Made by a program: the position numbers and the translations under genes. This document shows positions 12,478-24,041 of a stretch of 64,000 nt of DNA, piece by piece; positions within the stretch are counted from its first letter, which is position 1; every line of letters begins with the position of its first letter. The notes beneath the pieces were generated by a model. That model was not told where the DNA came from. It made no database searches and was given only the letters and a program-made list of their open reading frames with translations. The stretch covers positions 2,890,279 through 2,954,278 of the forward strand of contig OZ020622.1 of assembly GCA_963971575.1 (NCBI GenBank). The letters run 5' to 3'. The DNA comes from Liopterus haemorrhoidalis. Lineage: Eukaryota; Arthropoda; Insecta; Coleoptera; Dytiscidae.

Positions 12478-12810
12478 CAAATGAACTGTCCATTATTTTC
12501 TATCACTTTGGACAAACGCTCAGGCAATTTCATAATGCCATCTTCTCCAGAAGGTTCCGTCTTTGCTCTCGCAAAATCTGTAAAGGTGTATTTTGGTATC
12601 GTCCAAAGATGCGAAATTTTTTCCGTTAAGGGAATTTTGTAGAGAGCGGAATAATGGTAGCCGAAGCATATGGTCCAGACATCGCACCATCCGACTACCA
12701 TTTGTTCTGCTTTCTACAAAAGACAGAACCTTCTGGAGAGATGGCATTATGAAATTGCCTGAGCGTTTATCCAGAGTGATAGAAAATAATGGACAGAACA
12801 TTTGATAATA
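12478..12810. mobile_element. Inverted pair of mariner transposase 3' ends
   Basis: Both arms encode the same mariner C-terminus (MKLPERLSKVIENNGQ-like), one on each strand, facing each other, with ATAGAAAATAATGGACAG near each outer end. It is a foldback formed from two copies of the 3' end of a mariner transposase gene. Only about 25 residues are recognisable in each arm. Confidence 0.7.
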
Positions 12811-12883
12811 AAAGTTTTGGACAATGTTTACAATATCCCCCTTCAAATGCTATACAGATGGCAGCACATAACGACTACACTAA

Positions 12884-13142
12884 GGCCCGGTCTTTCCACC
12901 TTCAGATAAAATTCCAGGTAACTATCTGACAGATAAGGTTATTTGTAACTTCATCTGCTGAATAAATGTCAATACCAGTCAGTGAATCCAATACATCAGT
13001 CTCATTATCGGTTAGATAACTATCCGATAGATACATTTGTATAGAAAGAAGGGATGACATTTACTCAGCAGATGAAGTTACAAATAACCTTATCTGTCAG
13101 ATAGTTACCTGGAACTTTATCTGAAGGTGGAAAAACCGGGCC
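12884..13142. mobile_element. Palindromic MITE, GGCCCGGTCTTTCCACC ends, copy 1
   Basis: The 259-bp element is nearly all inverted repeat, with arms of about 90 bp. Its termini are GGCCCGGTCTTTCCACC and the inverse. Copy 2 at 49587-49845 has the same length and a clean TAA duplication; here the right flank reads TTA. A 3-bp TAA/TTA target is typical of PIF/Harbinger. Confidence 0.9.
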
Positions 13143-13694
13143 TTAATAATTCAAAAATTATCAGTGGCTCTAAAACAATGGTTTCTGGAAGCTAATCATC
13201 TAGTTTAATGACAAAACACTATCTTAGGTTAGGTTAGTAAGTGTTTGGTTAGAAGAAGCCGAGCGAAGCGAGCTATCCGTCTTCTAGTTTAATGACATAA
13301 ATAAAAGTTCTGTACAGTCCCACCTGTTTAGAATCTCTGTATATTGAACAAATGACGTGTGTGTGTGTGACGCATGCACAGTGTGCAGTGGGATGTTGTA
13401 AATCTACACCAAAGTTTTCTTTAGAATTATTAACAGAGTGATTTTATGCAAAGTTATAATAATTTTATTTACTATTAATATATTTACAACACACTTTGAC
13501 ACATGACATATCATATACATTATTTGACAATTCCGTTACTAGGATACATATATCATTTTGATTGTACAGTAATTTAATTATAACATAATAATAACACACC
13601 CTCTCAATCAACATTTTGGATATATGAACAAATCCCTGAAATGTGTGAAAATTCACACTTCACATCAATTTTGCTATACTTAATTTTCATTTTT

Positions 13695-13820
13695 ATATAT
13701 TAACGGGTACCGGGTAATTATCGGACAGCGGGTAATTATCTGGTAGCGGGTAATTAACGGGCAGTGGGTATTTAACGGGTATTGGGTAATATCCGGGTAA
13801 TTTTTGCGGGTACCCAGTTC
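13695..13820. repeat. Degenerate tandem repeat (CGGGTAATTAAC-like)
   Basis: About seven imperfect units of 15-20 bp carry GGGTA followed by AATTA or TATT (GGGTAATTATC, GGGTAATTAACGG, GGGTATTTAACGG). No flanking element was defined. Confidence 0.75.
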
Positions 13821-15144
13821 CATAAATTTCCAGTTCTCCTCATTCCTAGTTTCTTCCATGCATGATATTTAAATTAACAGTTTCATTATTTAATCTTACT
13901 AGCTCGTTTGACAATTTACTTAAAATTTTCAGAACATACTGCAATAAATGAGTTGACATAAAATTTAAAAATTCAACCTACCATCCTGGTTGGTAGATTA
14001 AGGTACTGGGAATTCATATGAATATCTTATTAAAAGCAATATGGTGTATGTTACATTTTTTTCTTATGTTAGGAATAAATCATGATTCTCTGGTAGAATA
14101 CTCAAGTGGTAGACCGAATGTCAGGTCTAGGTGATACAGAGACCTAAGGCGGGGAGGTGTATGCGTCACGCGTGTCTCCACGCACTACTGCGGTTACAAG
14201 GGTCAACTAGCTGACTCACATCCCACATAAAAATACCAGGAAACAACACTTTCTATAGATTTTTATTTAACAGCTTAAAAAGCAAGTTTTTTCAATTAAT
14301 GTATCATTGTTTACTAAAATGTATCTGGTGGAAGGCATTTTATTGGTCATAAATATACAATCTAAGTACAAAATAAGTCGCTAAGCAAGGGCATGGACGT
14401 GAGTTCAACTGCTTATGTGAAATAATTTGTGTAAAAAATATTTATTCAAATTACAGGTTCTGCTTCACCGTTCACAACCGGCTATAAACTGTATGACGCT
14501 AAAACAATTATGTATTTTTATAGTTTATTTCGTTGTTTGTCTGGTATACGTTAAATAAAACCCGAACAAGTTTCAACATGTTTCAACAGTAAACATGTTT
14601 ACAATGTTCGCTCTGGTGGCAACATCAGACTATCAAGACTTAGATTGTGTAAATCTGGGAATGGTATTTTTTTGGCAGCCACCTTCTTTAACTACCTACC
14701 AGATTGTTTAAAAAAATTGTCGATTAGATTATTTAAGTTCAAGTTCAAATTCACTATTGTTCAATGGATTTATCATGTATGTACTGATATATGTAAACTG
14801 TAAAATATCCAGCATGAAATAAATATTATTATCCAAGTCATCACTTGGATTTTAAAAGTGAAGGCTTTTTTAGTTCATCACTTGTATTTTAGAAGTTAGA
14901 AAATGCACTTGATGTAATAAACCTACAAACCCTTGAAAATGTTTCTCTAACATTGCAAACTTTTCTATAAACAACCATGTTAGCAAAAGGAGGGAATTTC
15001 TATAAAGTTCCGCAGACAGAATGTAGGTAAATTTAAATCTTCTCATCTCTCACAAATAATATTTAATGCAGAGTAAAATGAAGACTACTCATCTATGGGT
15101 CCTCCAGAAGTTTTATAACAATACTGAGATATTAAATATCGGGA

Positions 15145-15415
15145 AGACACGAGTAAACTCCCATTTCTAGTTAACCGATTTTTACTAAAAGTTGATCAAC
15201 TCGTGCCATTGATGTCAAAAGCTTAAATATGAAGTTTCATAAAAATCCTTTTAGCAGAATTTGCTCTGCACGTGTACACAGACAGGTGGACAGACGGACA
15301 GACAGACACACAGATAGACGGACAGACAGATAGACAGACATCATGCTAAAAATAGTCAAAACGTTATGTAGGAACCTCAATTTATGGAGATCCATCGAAA
15401 TCTCGAAATGTCAAA
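15145..15415. repeat. Dispersed repeat with CAGA microsatellite, copy 2
   Basis: This is in the same orientation as 3070-3300 but with a longer GACA/GACG tract (about 15280-15340). A separate block just upstream (15020-15130: TTTAAATCTTCTCATCTCTC, then ACTGAGATATTAAATAT) recurs inverted at about 50955-51090. Confidence 0.6.
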
Positions 15416-16529
15416 ATCGGTATGATCACAATACCTTCCTTATATATATTAGCGATCGGAAAAATGGTTAGAGTAAGCACCTTTTGGATTGAAATCTTCA
15501 CTGAGAAAAATCCAAGGCCAACTACTTCACCAATTTTGATTATATGGCTTAAAACATTGAACAGTCACAATAAATTAATATGTCAGTATTGTTCTATAAC
15601 TCCTAAGGGCTGATATGTAACCAGCCATTTCTGTATCCTATATTCTCTAGTTTGTTTCAATCCAAATATTCTAGAACATTATTATTAATTGACACATCTG
15701 TCGAAGTGGGTGCTATTATTCTTGTATATATTATTCAAGAACATAGTCCTGCAGTAAATCTAGAGTTGTAGGTGTAATATTTTAGTCAGAATATTTGTAT
15801 GCCTCTATATCTGCGGCTTATTTCCATTATCGCAATGTAGTATCTAGTAAGTACTTATTCCCTAAGGTGTTTGCCACAAATACACGATAGGACTTCGAAT
15901 AATTTACTCTGAAACAATTGTTAAGTGGTATAGATAATAGCCAGAGAAACAGACGTCGTTGATCTAATTAGATACATAAAATAGACAAATCGATGAGGAT
16001 TATAACACAGATATTTTCTTTATTAATGGCCAATCCATCAAAGACGTCAACAACTTCACCTACATGGAGAACATCGTTTCCCACAAATGAAGAACTGATG
16101 AAGATCTCCAAGCTAGGATTAATAACGCACGATAGGCATTTCGAATATTGAACAATGCCTGAAATTCTGCATAATTGTTAGTTATGTTAGTAAGTATTTT
16201 TGGTGCACAGTAACAATGGCTATTTTCGCATAACACGTCTAAAATTACTACAGCAGAGTTTCCCAAACTGTGTTGCTATATATATAGCAATGACAGTGCT
16301 CCGCGACGAATTCTTCTCGTGAAAAGTACTCAGCGACTCAAAAAGTTTGGGAATCTCTGTACTAGAGTATATATTAAAAGAAAAAATAAAATAATAAGTA
16401 AATAATATCTTACACACATGCACAATAAAAGCCTTCAAATAATTAAATCAGATTTAATCATATAACGGGTATTGTTTTTTAATGGTCTTTGCTGCTGTGG
16501 CAATTAGCCAGGAGAGTTCTTATTTTTGA

Positions 16530-16620
16530 AAATTTCAATGCCTGAACGAGATTCGAACCCAAGAACTTAGCAACGCAGGGCACATGTGTTACCACTAGGC
16601 TACGCCGGTCGGCAATAACG
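16530..16620 (-). repeat. tRNA-derived SINE head
   Basis: Read on the minus strand there is an A-box-like TAGCCTAGTGGTAACAC and, about 30 nt later, a B-box GGGTTCGAATCTC, the internal RNA polymerase III promoter of a tRNA. The acceptor stem does not close, so it is a SINE head rather than a tRNA gene. Confidence 0.7.
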
Positions 16621-16624
16621 CTTT

Positions 16625-17850
16625 TTGAAATTACAATTTTTTTAATGGCATAATTTATGTTATTTGTGAATATTGTGAATAAAAAAAAAAATACAACTGA
16701 AAAACAGTTAGAGACAACGACCTCCAGTTAGAATTTTTTGATTTTTCGTAGTTTATTTAGTCTAGAAAAAAAGTGGGGTTTTAATTGTTTAATGCGTTTT
16801 GAGATTATGAGAATTTTTTTAATGGCATAATTTACATAATTTGTGAAAATTGTGGATTAAAAAAAGGGATAACTCAAAAATGGTTGGATATAATGACCTG
16901 CGGTTAGAATTTTTGGATTCCTCATAGTTTATTTAATCTAGAAAAAATTTGAGGCCTTATTCGTTTTGCGTATTTTAAAATTATGACCAATTTTAATATG
17001 ACGTGATTTATAGAAATTTTCATCTTCGAATGGACGTATCTCAAAAACGAAATGCAATAAAGACCTGCGGTTGAAATTTTTGCAATCTTGAGTTCCTAAT
17101 TGACTTGTAACCACATTTTTAAGGAAAAAAATTTTTTGAAAATTTTCCATTTTTTTTACATTTTTTTGGAAATTTTGATAAATCCTAACTGAAAAATGGT
17201 TAGAGATACAAATATTCGGCTTGAATTTTTAAAATTCTCATACATTGTTTAGTCTATAAAAAAATTTTTAAAACAAAGTTTTGTATGGGCAGTAATCCAA
17301 AACCCTTGAAAATGGCCAAAAATCGAAAAAATCGTAAGGGGTACCCCTTACGATTTTTCCAATTTTGAAGCAAAAAATTTTTGTCTCCGATTTTATTGAA
17401 AATTGGTATAAATATGTATTTTTAGTCATAGATCAATAAAATTTGGTCCATTTTGAAGTTTGGGTAAAAGTTTTGGAATTATAGGCAAAAAAACTGACCC
17501 ATATCAGCTCTAACTAAAAAACTAGGAAAGCATATTTTTTTTACATATTTTTTTCATAATCCTCACCCCAAAATTAGCTTAAATCTATATTTTGGGTAAA
17601 ATTGGAGTCAAAAAAATTTTTGGCCAAAATTTCAAAAAAAATTTTGTTTTTTTATTGTTAATTGGTATACTTATACATTTTTAGTATAAGTATACCAATT
17701 TTTGATGGTAAATCTCAAATATATAGTCAAAACTATAAGTATTTTATAGTAAAAAATTTGATCCATTTAGAAGTTTGGGCAAAAGTTTTGGAATTATAGG
17801 CAAAAAACTGACCCAACTCTAAAACTAGGGAAGCATGTATTTTTTACATA
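16625..17850. repeat. AT-rich degenerate repeat array, locus 2
   Basis: This is an inverse copy of the units at 6600-7875 (CTGCGGTTAGAATTTTTGG, GTTTATTTAGTCTAGAAAAA). It includes an exact 32-bp palindrome at 17327-17358 centred on GGGGTACCCC. The array resumes at 19170-19260, so the element at 17851-19169 was inserted into it. Confidence 0.7.
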
Positions 17851-18231
17851 CAGGTATCCCCCGACTTACGACCAAGTTCCGTTCCGAAGGGTTGGTCGTA
17901 AATCGAATTTGGTCGTAAGTCGGGAAATTTACAAAATTTCAAAATATGTATACATATCTTACCCCCCCCCCCCCCCATCATGGTTTTAACTTCAATATAT
18001 GCTAAATCCCGAATTATTGACTGCAAATACTTGAAAAAGGCGATAAAAATAAACAAAATTGGTCTTACCTGGAGAAAAATACCATTTTTATTTGAAGACT
18101 GGAAGAAAATAAAGTGCAAGAAATTGTAATAAAAAGGGGCGTAATTGAAGTACATAGATAGTCATAAAAATAATTTTACCTGTAGCATTGCAAGTGAATT
18201 TCACCAATATTTGCTTGTTTTTTACGTTTTA

Positions 18232-19082
18232 AGGATTCCACACATAAAGCGGCCGCGGTGGCGGCCACGGTAGCGATCAGGTCTCCTCACACTAACGCGG
18301 TGGGAGTGGCGGTAGCGGTAGCGATCAGTTAGTGAATCACGGTATATAGTTGTATGATAATATTGGACCTTGCTTGGGTTATTTCATTTTTCCCCTTTGG
18401 AATGTTAAAATTTAAAATTCCAACAATGAAACCATGGAAACGAATGACATATGTCAAACTTAAATTAATTTTATTACATATTTTAATGACAAAAAATAAA
18501 TAAATGGGATATTTGTATTAAGAATGACACAAAAAATCAAAATATAAAGAAAATTACATTTTAAAATGATATTAACCTTAACCAAAAAATGTTTGTTGCA
18601 AGTATGATTTACAAAGCTTAAACAAAACGGCTGAAAAGCATTATTTAAACGATGAAAGTAACTAGATTGCAAAATCTAGTTCCGCCTAATCGTTTGGAAC
18701 AGACTTTACTATCAATTTCCAAAACTTTTCCTATTTCGTCCCACACTTTATTTATTTTCCTAATATTCTTGTAATCAGGATGTGCTAAGTCATACAAAAT
18801 TAAATGATCCTTTACTGATCTATGATTTTTTCTGTTAAATTATCTATTTTCGACATTATTTTCTTAAATATATTCACTCTGTGGTATATAAACAATGAAT
18901 ATCGCGCGGCCTAACGCAACTTGTCGAGTTTGGCCGCCAGACTGAACGCTGCAGTCGGTGGCGTTCTCAGATAGCGGAACGCTTGTATGTGCGTGGTCTC
19001 ATTGTATTGTATAGATTGCGTTAAGCCGCTGCATTATCGCCACCGTGGCCGCCACTGCGGCCGCTTTGGTGTGTGGAATCCT
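18232..19082. mobile_element. PIF/Harbinger element with TTA target duplication
   Basis: Termini AGGATTCCACACATAAAGCG and the inverse are flanked by TTA at 18229-18231 and 19083-19085. Subterminal regions are strikingly GC-rich (GGCCGCGGTGGCGGCC), unlike the surrounding AT-rich DNA. The element carries a MADF-like fragment and an inserted copy of the CAGTCTGTTTC MITE at about 18364-18704. Confidence 0.8.
18718..18860 (-). pseudogene. MADF-domain fragment of a Harbinger protein
   Basis: The minus strand encodes HLILYDLAHPDYKNIRKINK followed by VWDEIGKVLEID. The pattern L-W/Y-D..HPDYKN...K...W.EI is that of MADF (Myb/SANT-like) domains, the DNA-binding second protein of PIF/Harbinger transposons. 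Position inside a TTA-flanked element supports this. It is only a fragment. Confidence 0.6.
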
Positions 19083-19277
19083 TTATGGTGTTTATAAATA
19101 AAAATTTTAAATTTTGGTCGTAAGTACGGGAGTTCGTAAGTCGGGAGGTAGTAAATCCGGGGATATCTGTATTTTTTTCATAATCCTCACCCCAAAATTA
19201 GCTTAAAACTATATTTTGGCTAAAATCGGAGTCAAAAAATTTCTGATCAAAATTTAAAAATTTTTTTTCATCTAGAT

Positions 19278-19578
19278 CAGTGTTTCTCAACCAAAAACGC
19301 ACCGTGGACCAGTAAAATATATAATTTTCTCACGCGAACCACTAATAATAATTATTGGTTCATTTTTTGCAAGAAAACAAATATATTATATTTAATGCTA
19401 CTAAACACATTTATTTTATTTGTAGAAAATCACAGAAAGTTTACAGAAAATAAACAAAATATAAATTATTTGCATAAAAAATGTGCATAAGAAATAACAA
19501 AAAAACTGCAAAATACACATACAAAAACTTTCGCGGACCACTAATTTTTTTCTGCGGACCACCTGTTGAAAAACACTG
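19278..19578. mobile_element. hAT MITE with perfect 8-bp TSD
   Basis: The 301-bp element begins CAGTGTTTCTCAACC and ends GGTTGAAAAACACTG-like, with GCGGACCAC repeats just inside the right end. ATCTAGAT flanks both sides (19270-19277 and 19579-19586). Related ends occur at 28947-28976, 32110-32176 and 51695-51745. Confidence 0.9.
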
Positions 19579-19934
19579 ATCTAGATTGTTTTATGTACCA
19601 TGAAAAACAATAAATAATATTCATACTTCCTCCAAAATACAAAAAGACAGTTATATAATATTATTTTTCTATCAATACAATTTTCTTATACGCAAAAAGC
19701 AATTGGCATCAAGGTCGTTATAATTAGAATTTATCGTACATTGTTTAAATTTAATAACAATTTGTAATAACTTCCATTGATATAAAAACACATGCATTTT
19801 ATTACGTAAATGAGATATTACACAAACAATACATATTACAATGTTATCTACTGTTAATTATGTCAAGCAATCTGGGAATGAATAAAAATGTTGCAAACAT
19901 CGCCATAAAATTAGTGAAACATTCACACACATAC

Positions 19935-20327
19935 AGACTATACCAAACGTTTAGGCGGAACTAAATGGGAATTTCGTTCTTTTAGGTTGTCACGAGAAGG
20001 GATCTTGCTTGGGTATTTCATTTTTCACGCTGAAACGTTAAAATTTAAAATTCCAACAATGAAACCATGGAAATGAAAGACTATGTCAAATATATATTTT
20101 TTTAACATATTTTAATGACAAAAAAATATATAAATGGGAAATTTGTATTAAGAATGACACAAATAACCAAAATACAAAGAAAATTACATTTTAAAATGAT
20201 ATTAACCTTAACCAAAAATTGTTATTGTGAGTATGATTTACAAAGCTTAAACAAAACGGCCAAAAAGCACGATTCAAACGATGAAAGTACCTAGACTGCA
20301 AAATCTAGTTATAGTCTATATATTATA
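19935..20327. mobile_element. Degenerate copy of the CAGTCTGTTTC MITE
   Basis: It shares AACGTTTAGGCGGAACTAAA, the CTTGCTTGGG block and the AAACAAAACGGCC block with 2399-2795. Its left end reads ACAGACTATACC and its right end is degenerate. Confidence 0.7.
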
Positions 20328-20704
20328 GTGACCAGATGTTTTACAAGGGAATGTGGGACAGGTGCTAAAAAAAAGCTTCTATTTTTAATTATCATGAATA
20401 TATGCATAACAGCTTATTATTTAACATTGGATTAATATTTTACCATTCTGATTTTTTTTTTTTTTGTTGCAAAGTTACACATCTCGCCTGTTAAAAGAAA
20501 TCATTGTATGCTCTAAAAAATATCAAAAACTTTTTTTAAATTAATTTTCGCACTATTATGAAGTATGAGTTCTTACGTGGAACTATGGCATCGCAGACCG
20601 CGCGAAACATTAATAGTGTATTTGGCTCTAGTGTTACTACGCAGCAGACAATATCAAATTAGTTCGCTAAAATTTGTACAGGTAGCTTAAAAACCAAACA
20701 AAAA

Positions 20705-21139
20705 AAAAACCTGGTTCATCGATTACCGCAGAAATATACTGCAACCAACTGGACGAAATTATGCATTAACTTAAACAAAAACAGCCTAGATTGGTCAACA
20801 GATCGACTCCTATCTTATTGCATGATAACGCTAGACCACACACTGCATAAATGACTGGCAAAACTACAGGAATTGGAGTTGGAACTTCTTCATCGTCCTC
20901 CATACTCACCAGACCTAGCCCCCACTGACTACCACTGCTTCCGCAATTTGGACAACTTTTTAATAGGAAAACAGTTTAATTCCGACAATGCTGTAAAACT
21001 GGCCTTCCAGGAATTCATTGACTCTCGTCCGCCAAGGTTTTATACCATCGGCCTGAACAACCTGCCGCTTAAATGGCAAAAGTGTATATACAATATGGGT
21101 GCATACTTTGATGAATATAATAATTCCTTATATTTGTAA
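20705..21139 (+). pseudogene. Mariner (DD34D) transposase relic
   Basis: Fragments in more than one frame carry the mariner second catalytic region (LHDNARPHTA-like, at about 20818-20850) and then an open stretch from 20873 with PPYSPDLAPTDYHCFRNLDN, the third catalytic aspartate, through the usual C-terminus (LPLKWQKCIYNMGAYFDEY). Frameshift and stop separate them. A second decayed copy is at 54967-55318. Confidence 0.85.
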
Positions 21140-22252
21140 GTTATCAACCAACTTTGCCTTTTTTTTCTACTAATTTCATCCTTGATGACCTGATACTATA
21201 AACTAACTTAAATTTTCGTCAGAATACGCATGCAATGTAACCAGCAACTCCTGACGTACTGTTCTAACGAGTTCGTCAGAATACTAACTTACGAAAAGAA
21301 TACAACAATTGGGTATTAGCGGGAAATCACCCATTGAAACCTTTAGGAAAAATTAAGAAATCGTCTGTCTCATTTTTAGGAGAATGCATTGCGACCGCCA
21401 GAAGATCAAACATGAATTGATAGTGAAAGGTTTTAAGAAATACTGCATTTTTAATAATTTAAATAGGTGTGAAGATGACATTTTGTGATACCGATACGAT
21501 ATTCGGATTGTTTTTTTTTTTTCTAGATACGTCATGAAATTTTTTGTGTCGCGTTAAATTCGGGGTAGCGTTATATTTGGGCTGTATATTCTGATATTAA
21601 GGCAACAACGATTTTTACCTTAAACGCCACACTGTCTTAATTATTTTCTTGTTAATTTTGGGTATAAAAATTGCCCGCAATACATCTGCGTGATGCAAGT
21701 TGCCTACCTCAAACGTTAGACACGCGGTCGGGGACAGACACAGGAATACAATTTTTGTTGCTCGATTCGAAGGATGTAGACAGCTATTCCTCCAGATCTA
21801 AAAGGTTTTGTACGTCTGCCAAAAAGATTTGGCGCGTATCGGATATTATATTTTGCCATAATTATCGTATTAGGAATTTCCAAAACAAAACATAAGTAAA
21901 AGCGTTGCCTCTAACCTGATTTAGGGAAAGATAAAGATTTAAAAAGGGCGTATAGGGTTAGGAAGGGTTAAAGGAAAAAAGAAAAACAATGTCACATAAA
22001 AAAAAATGTTTTTATTTAAAAATACACACCACAAAGCAAAACTGTGAGGTCCTGGACAATTTTTTTTGTTAATTTTTAGAAAAAAATTGTACAGGACAAA
22101 ATCAAATAAGAAACCAAACCACTGACAGTTTTTTGTAAAAAGTTTTATTTATATTCTACAAATAAAAGATTTTTGATTACAATTGTGTTAAATATGTACA
22201 GATAGTGTTCAAGCATCCATAAAAGCCCAAAATTTTCCAAAAATCAACTTAC

Positions 22253-22311
22253 TTTCCAATCACCTCGCATAATTCGTAAACATCGTCAAATAGCACTTCG
22301 TCTTCAGCCAT
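22253..22311 (-). CDS. CASK: CASK first coding exon
   Basis: The ATG at 22311 opens 19 codons, MAEDEVLFDDVYELCEVIG, plus two bases of a lysine codon, followed by a good donor (GTAAGT at 22252-22247). This is the start of CASK (Drosophila caki/CAKI), a membrane-associated guanylate kinase with an N-terminal CaM-kinase-like domain, which organises synaptic and epithelial junctions. The exon stops inside the glycine-rich loop (IGK-G), a natural exon boundary for this gene as far as I recall. The remaining exons would lie to the left; none was found in 22 kb. I see no other family that begins this way. The exon lies about 880 bp downstream of the PTRH2 stop codon. Confidence 0.85.
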
Positions 22312-23189
22312 AATTCAATATATCCTGGTGCTAACCTATGATGTAGCTATCCACACACACACTAAACACCTTAAATAGTTTGTCACAGCCCTAACAAACC
22401 TCAACACTACCTCAAAATCACCTTAAAAATACACTCCGAACCTTAAAACACCGGAGAATATTAAAACATGGCGAGTATGTTTAATGTATTATATTCACTA
22501 GTTAGATTTTTTGTTGTTTTAGGTAGGGAATGAATTTATTTTATACCGAAAAGCGAATTTTTTGTAATTCATAGGGCACCACCCTCTTAATATACACAAA
22601 TAGGGTTTGTGACAATCTCCTCGCAAACTACACTGACAACTGACAGAAATGTTTACGCCGCACAATGCAAAACCGTGAACTAAAACATTTGGGTAGGGAG
22701 AAATGCGGTAAAATTCAAAATAATGTATTTTTTATGTTTATTTTAATATTTTTAACATCTAATACATGAGATTCAATAAATATTTTATACTCTATTATAA
22801 ATTTTAACATAATTATTAACGATATTTTTAAACTTTATATGTTTTGACACCTAAAAAACATGCAAAGATATTAAAAATGGGAATAAAAAATAAATAAATA
22901 CACCAAGCTTGAGAAAGATAAATTAGATTTACCTGTTTCACATAAATTTTGACTTCGTTCAGTCAGATTTTATCACAATTATGATATGGCTTAAATACAA
23001 TAGACAAAATAATAAAAACCATAGGTTAGGGCAAAGAAAAAGTTTGGTTAGTGAGGTTAGGTTATGGTAGAACTTAAAATAATATTTCTAAGGCTAAAAA
23101 CATAAAAAAACAATGTATTTAGTGGGAAATGTGTCCATTGTATTTTGTTCAAAGTCAAAATTTAAATAAAATAAGTCAAGCTAAATATT
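22312..23189. promoter_or_regulatory. CASK upstream region
   Basis: This 878-bp gap lies between the CASK start codon and the end of PTRH2 and must hold the CASK promoter and 5' leader unless a further upstream exon exists. No TATA box at a convincing distance and no other motif was recognised. No transposon was recognised either, which contrasts with the flanking intron. Confidence 0.35.
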
Positions 23190-24041
23190 TTAAAGTAGAC
23201 TTAATTCTCCGGTAACTTGATCGACAGCCATTTCCGCACCGAACAAAGCAAGAACAGTGACAGAATTAGCTGGAACTTGAGTCCTACCAGCATCATGAAT
23301 AAGATATGAAAATAAATTATGCGCCTTGGCTTGTTCTTCTAAAGACTGCAAATGGACATGATTGTCACCTTTAAGAACGATTTTCTTCTCTCTAAAAAAA
23401 CAATATTAGATCCAATTTAACGTTAAAAGGTTTTCATACCCTTCATCTTCCCATTCTTCGACAATTTCATTCATATATTGAAACTCATTTAGCAATCGAA
23501 AAACTCCAAGACAAGCGTGAGCAACTTGACTGGCCACTTTTCCGACTCCCATATTAAGAGCCATATTAACTACGAACACCATTTTATAACTATACATTGG
23601 CTCTTCATCATCATCCGATTCTGTTCCCTCTTCTGTTTTTTTCTCGGATTTTTGTTTACGTCTACTCTTTCGGGATTTTACCAATGGAGGCATTACATCG
23701 ATATCCGGGTTGTCGAATACGTAACTTGCTGCAGCTTCAGCGCTTTGATTTCCAGTGTAGTACAACGCCTTTAATTTTAATTAATATTAGAAACATTTAT
23801 AATATATGTAGTATGGATACAAATTAGAACAAGAATTTTGAAATTTAAGGTAAAACTGTAATTTTTAAACAATTGACTGTGATTTGTAGCCGAAATAAAA
23901 TTTTAATCGTTTGATTTTGAATCTTTTTATCGAACTTACATGTTCAGCTGCAATTTTGGAAATCCCCATATTAATCAACATTTCCAATAATTCTTCATTT
24001 GGTTGCCAAGTTGTAGTTGATTCTGCGTTTGTACTTTCCAT
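23190..24041 (-). CDS. PTRH2: Peptidyl-tRNA hydrolase 2 with N-terminal UBA domain
   Basis: The enzyme cleaves peptidyl-tRNA stranded by stalled ribosomes, releasing tRNA. Three exons join in phase: 23940-24041, 23440-23768 and 23190-23391, with GT/AG introns of 171 and 48 bp, giving 210 residues. Residues about 11-55 form a UBA-like domain (LLEMLINMGISKIAAEHAL, then a second helix with AAASYVFDN). A basic and acidic linker follows, about 63-92. The Pth2 domain starts with YKMVFVVNMALNMGVGKVAS near residue 95, with the conserved lysine and the AHA motif, and ends with KGDNHVHLQSL, HDAGRTQVP and VTVLALFGAE. Vertebrate PTRH2 has a mitochondrial membrane anchor instead of UBA; UBA-Pth2 fusions are known in invertebrates. 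The start codon is the first ATG and leaves a complete UBA domain. Confidence 0.93.

Larger units (their letters stand above)
17851..19169. mobile_element. pogo/Tigger-like element holding nested insertions
   Basis: Ends CAGGTATCCCCCGACTTACG and the imperfect inverse (CCGGGGATATCTG) are flanked by TA on each side. GGTCGTAAGTCGGG recurs subterminally. No transposase of its own was recognised. A PIF/Harbinger element (18232-19082) sits inside it, and a MITE sits inside that. A poly-C run of 16 lies near 17961. Confidence 0.7.
1..22252 (-). other. Probable CASK intron 1, filled with transposons
   Basis: No exon of a host gene was found on either strand. The stretch lies 3' of the CASK first coding exon, so it is best read as part of a very long intron 1; the next CASK exon, which should continue the glycine-rich loop of the kinase domain, was not seen. 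Named repeats inside are listed separately. I see nothing recognisable in 1300-2220, 3400-6700, 8050-8855, 10170-10880, 11310-12470, 13820-15000, 15420-16530 and 21140-22250, apart from AT-rich sequence, short microsatellites and poly-C runs near 4490 and 17961. That this is intron is inference; only the exon and its donor site are seen. Confidence 0.6.

Noticed and set aside
16530..16620. A tRNA gene on the minus strand
   Set aside because: Box elements only; the arms do not pair into a cloverleaf.
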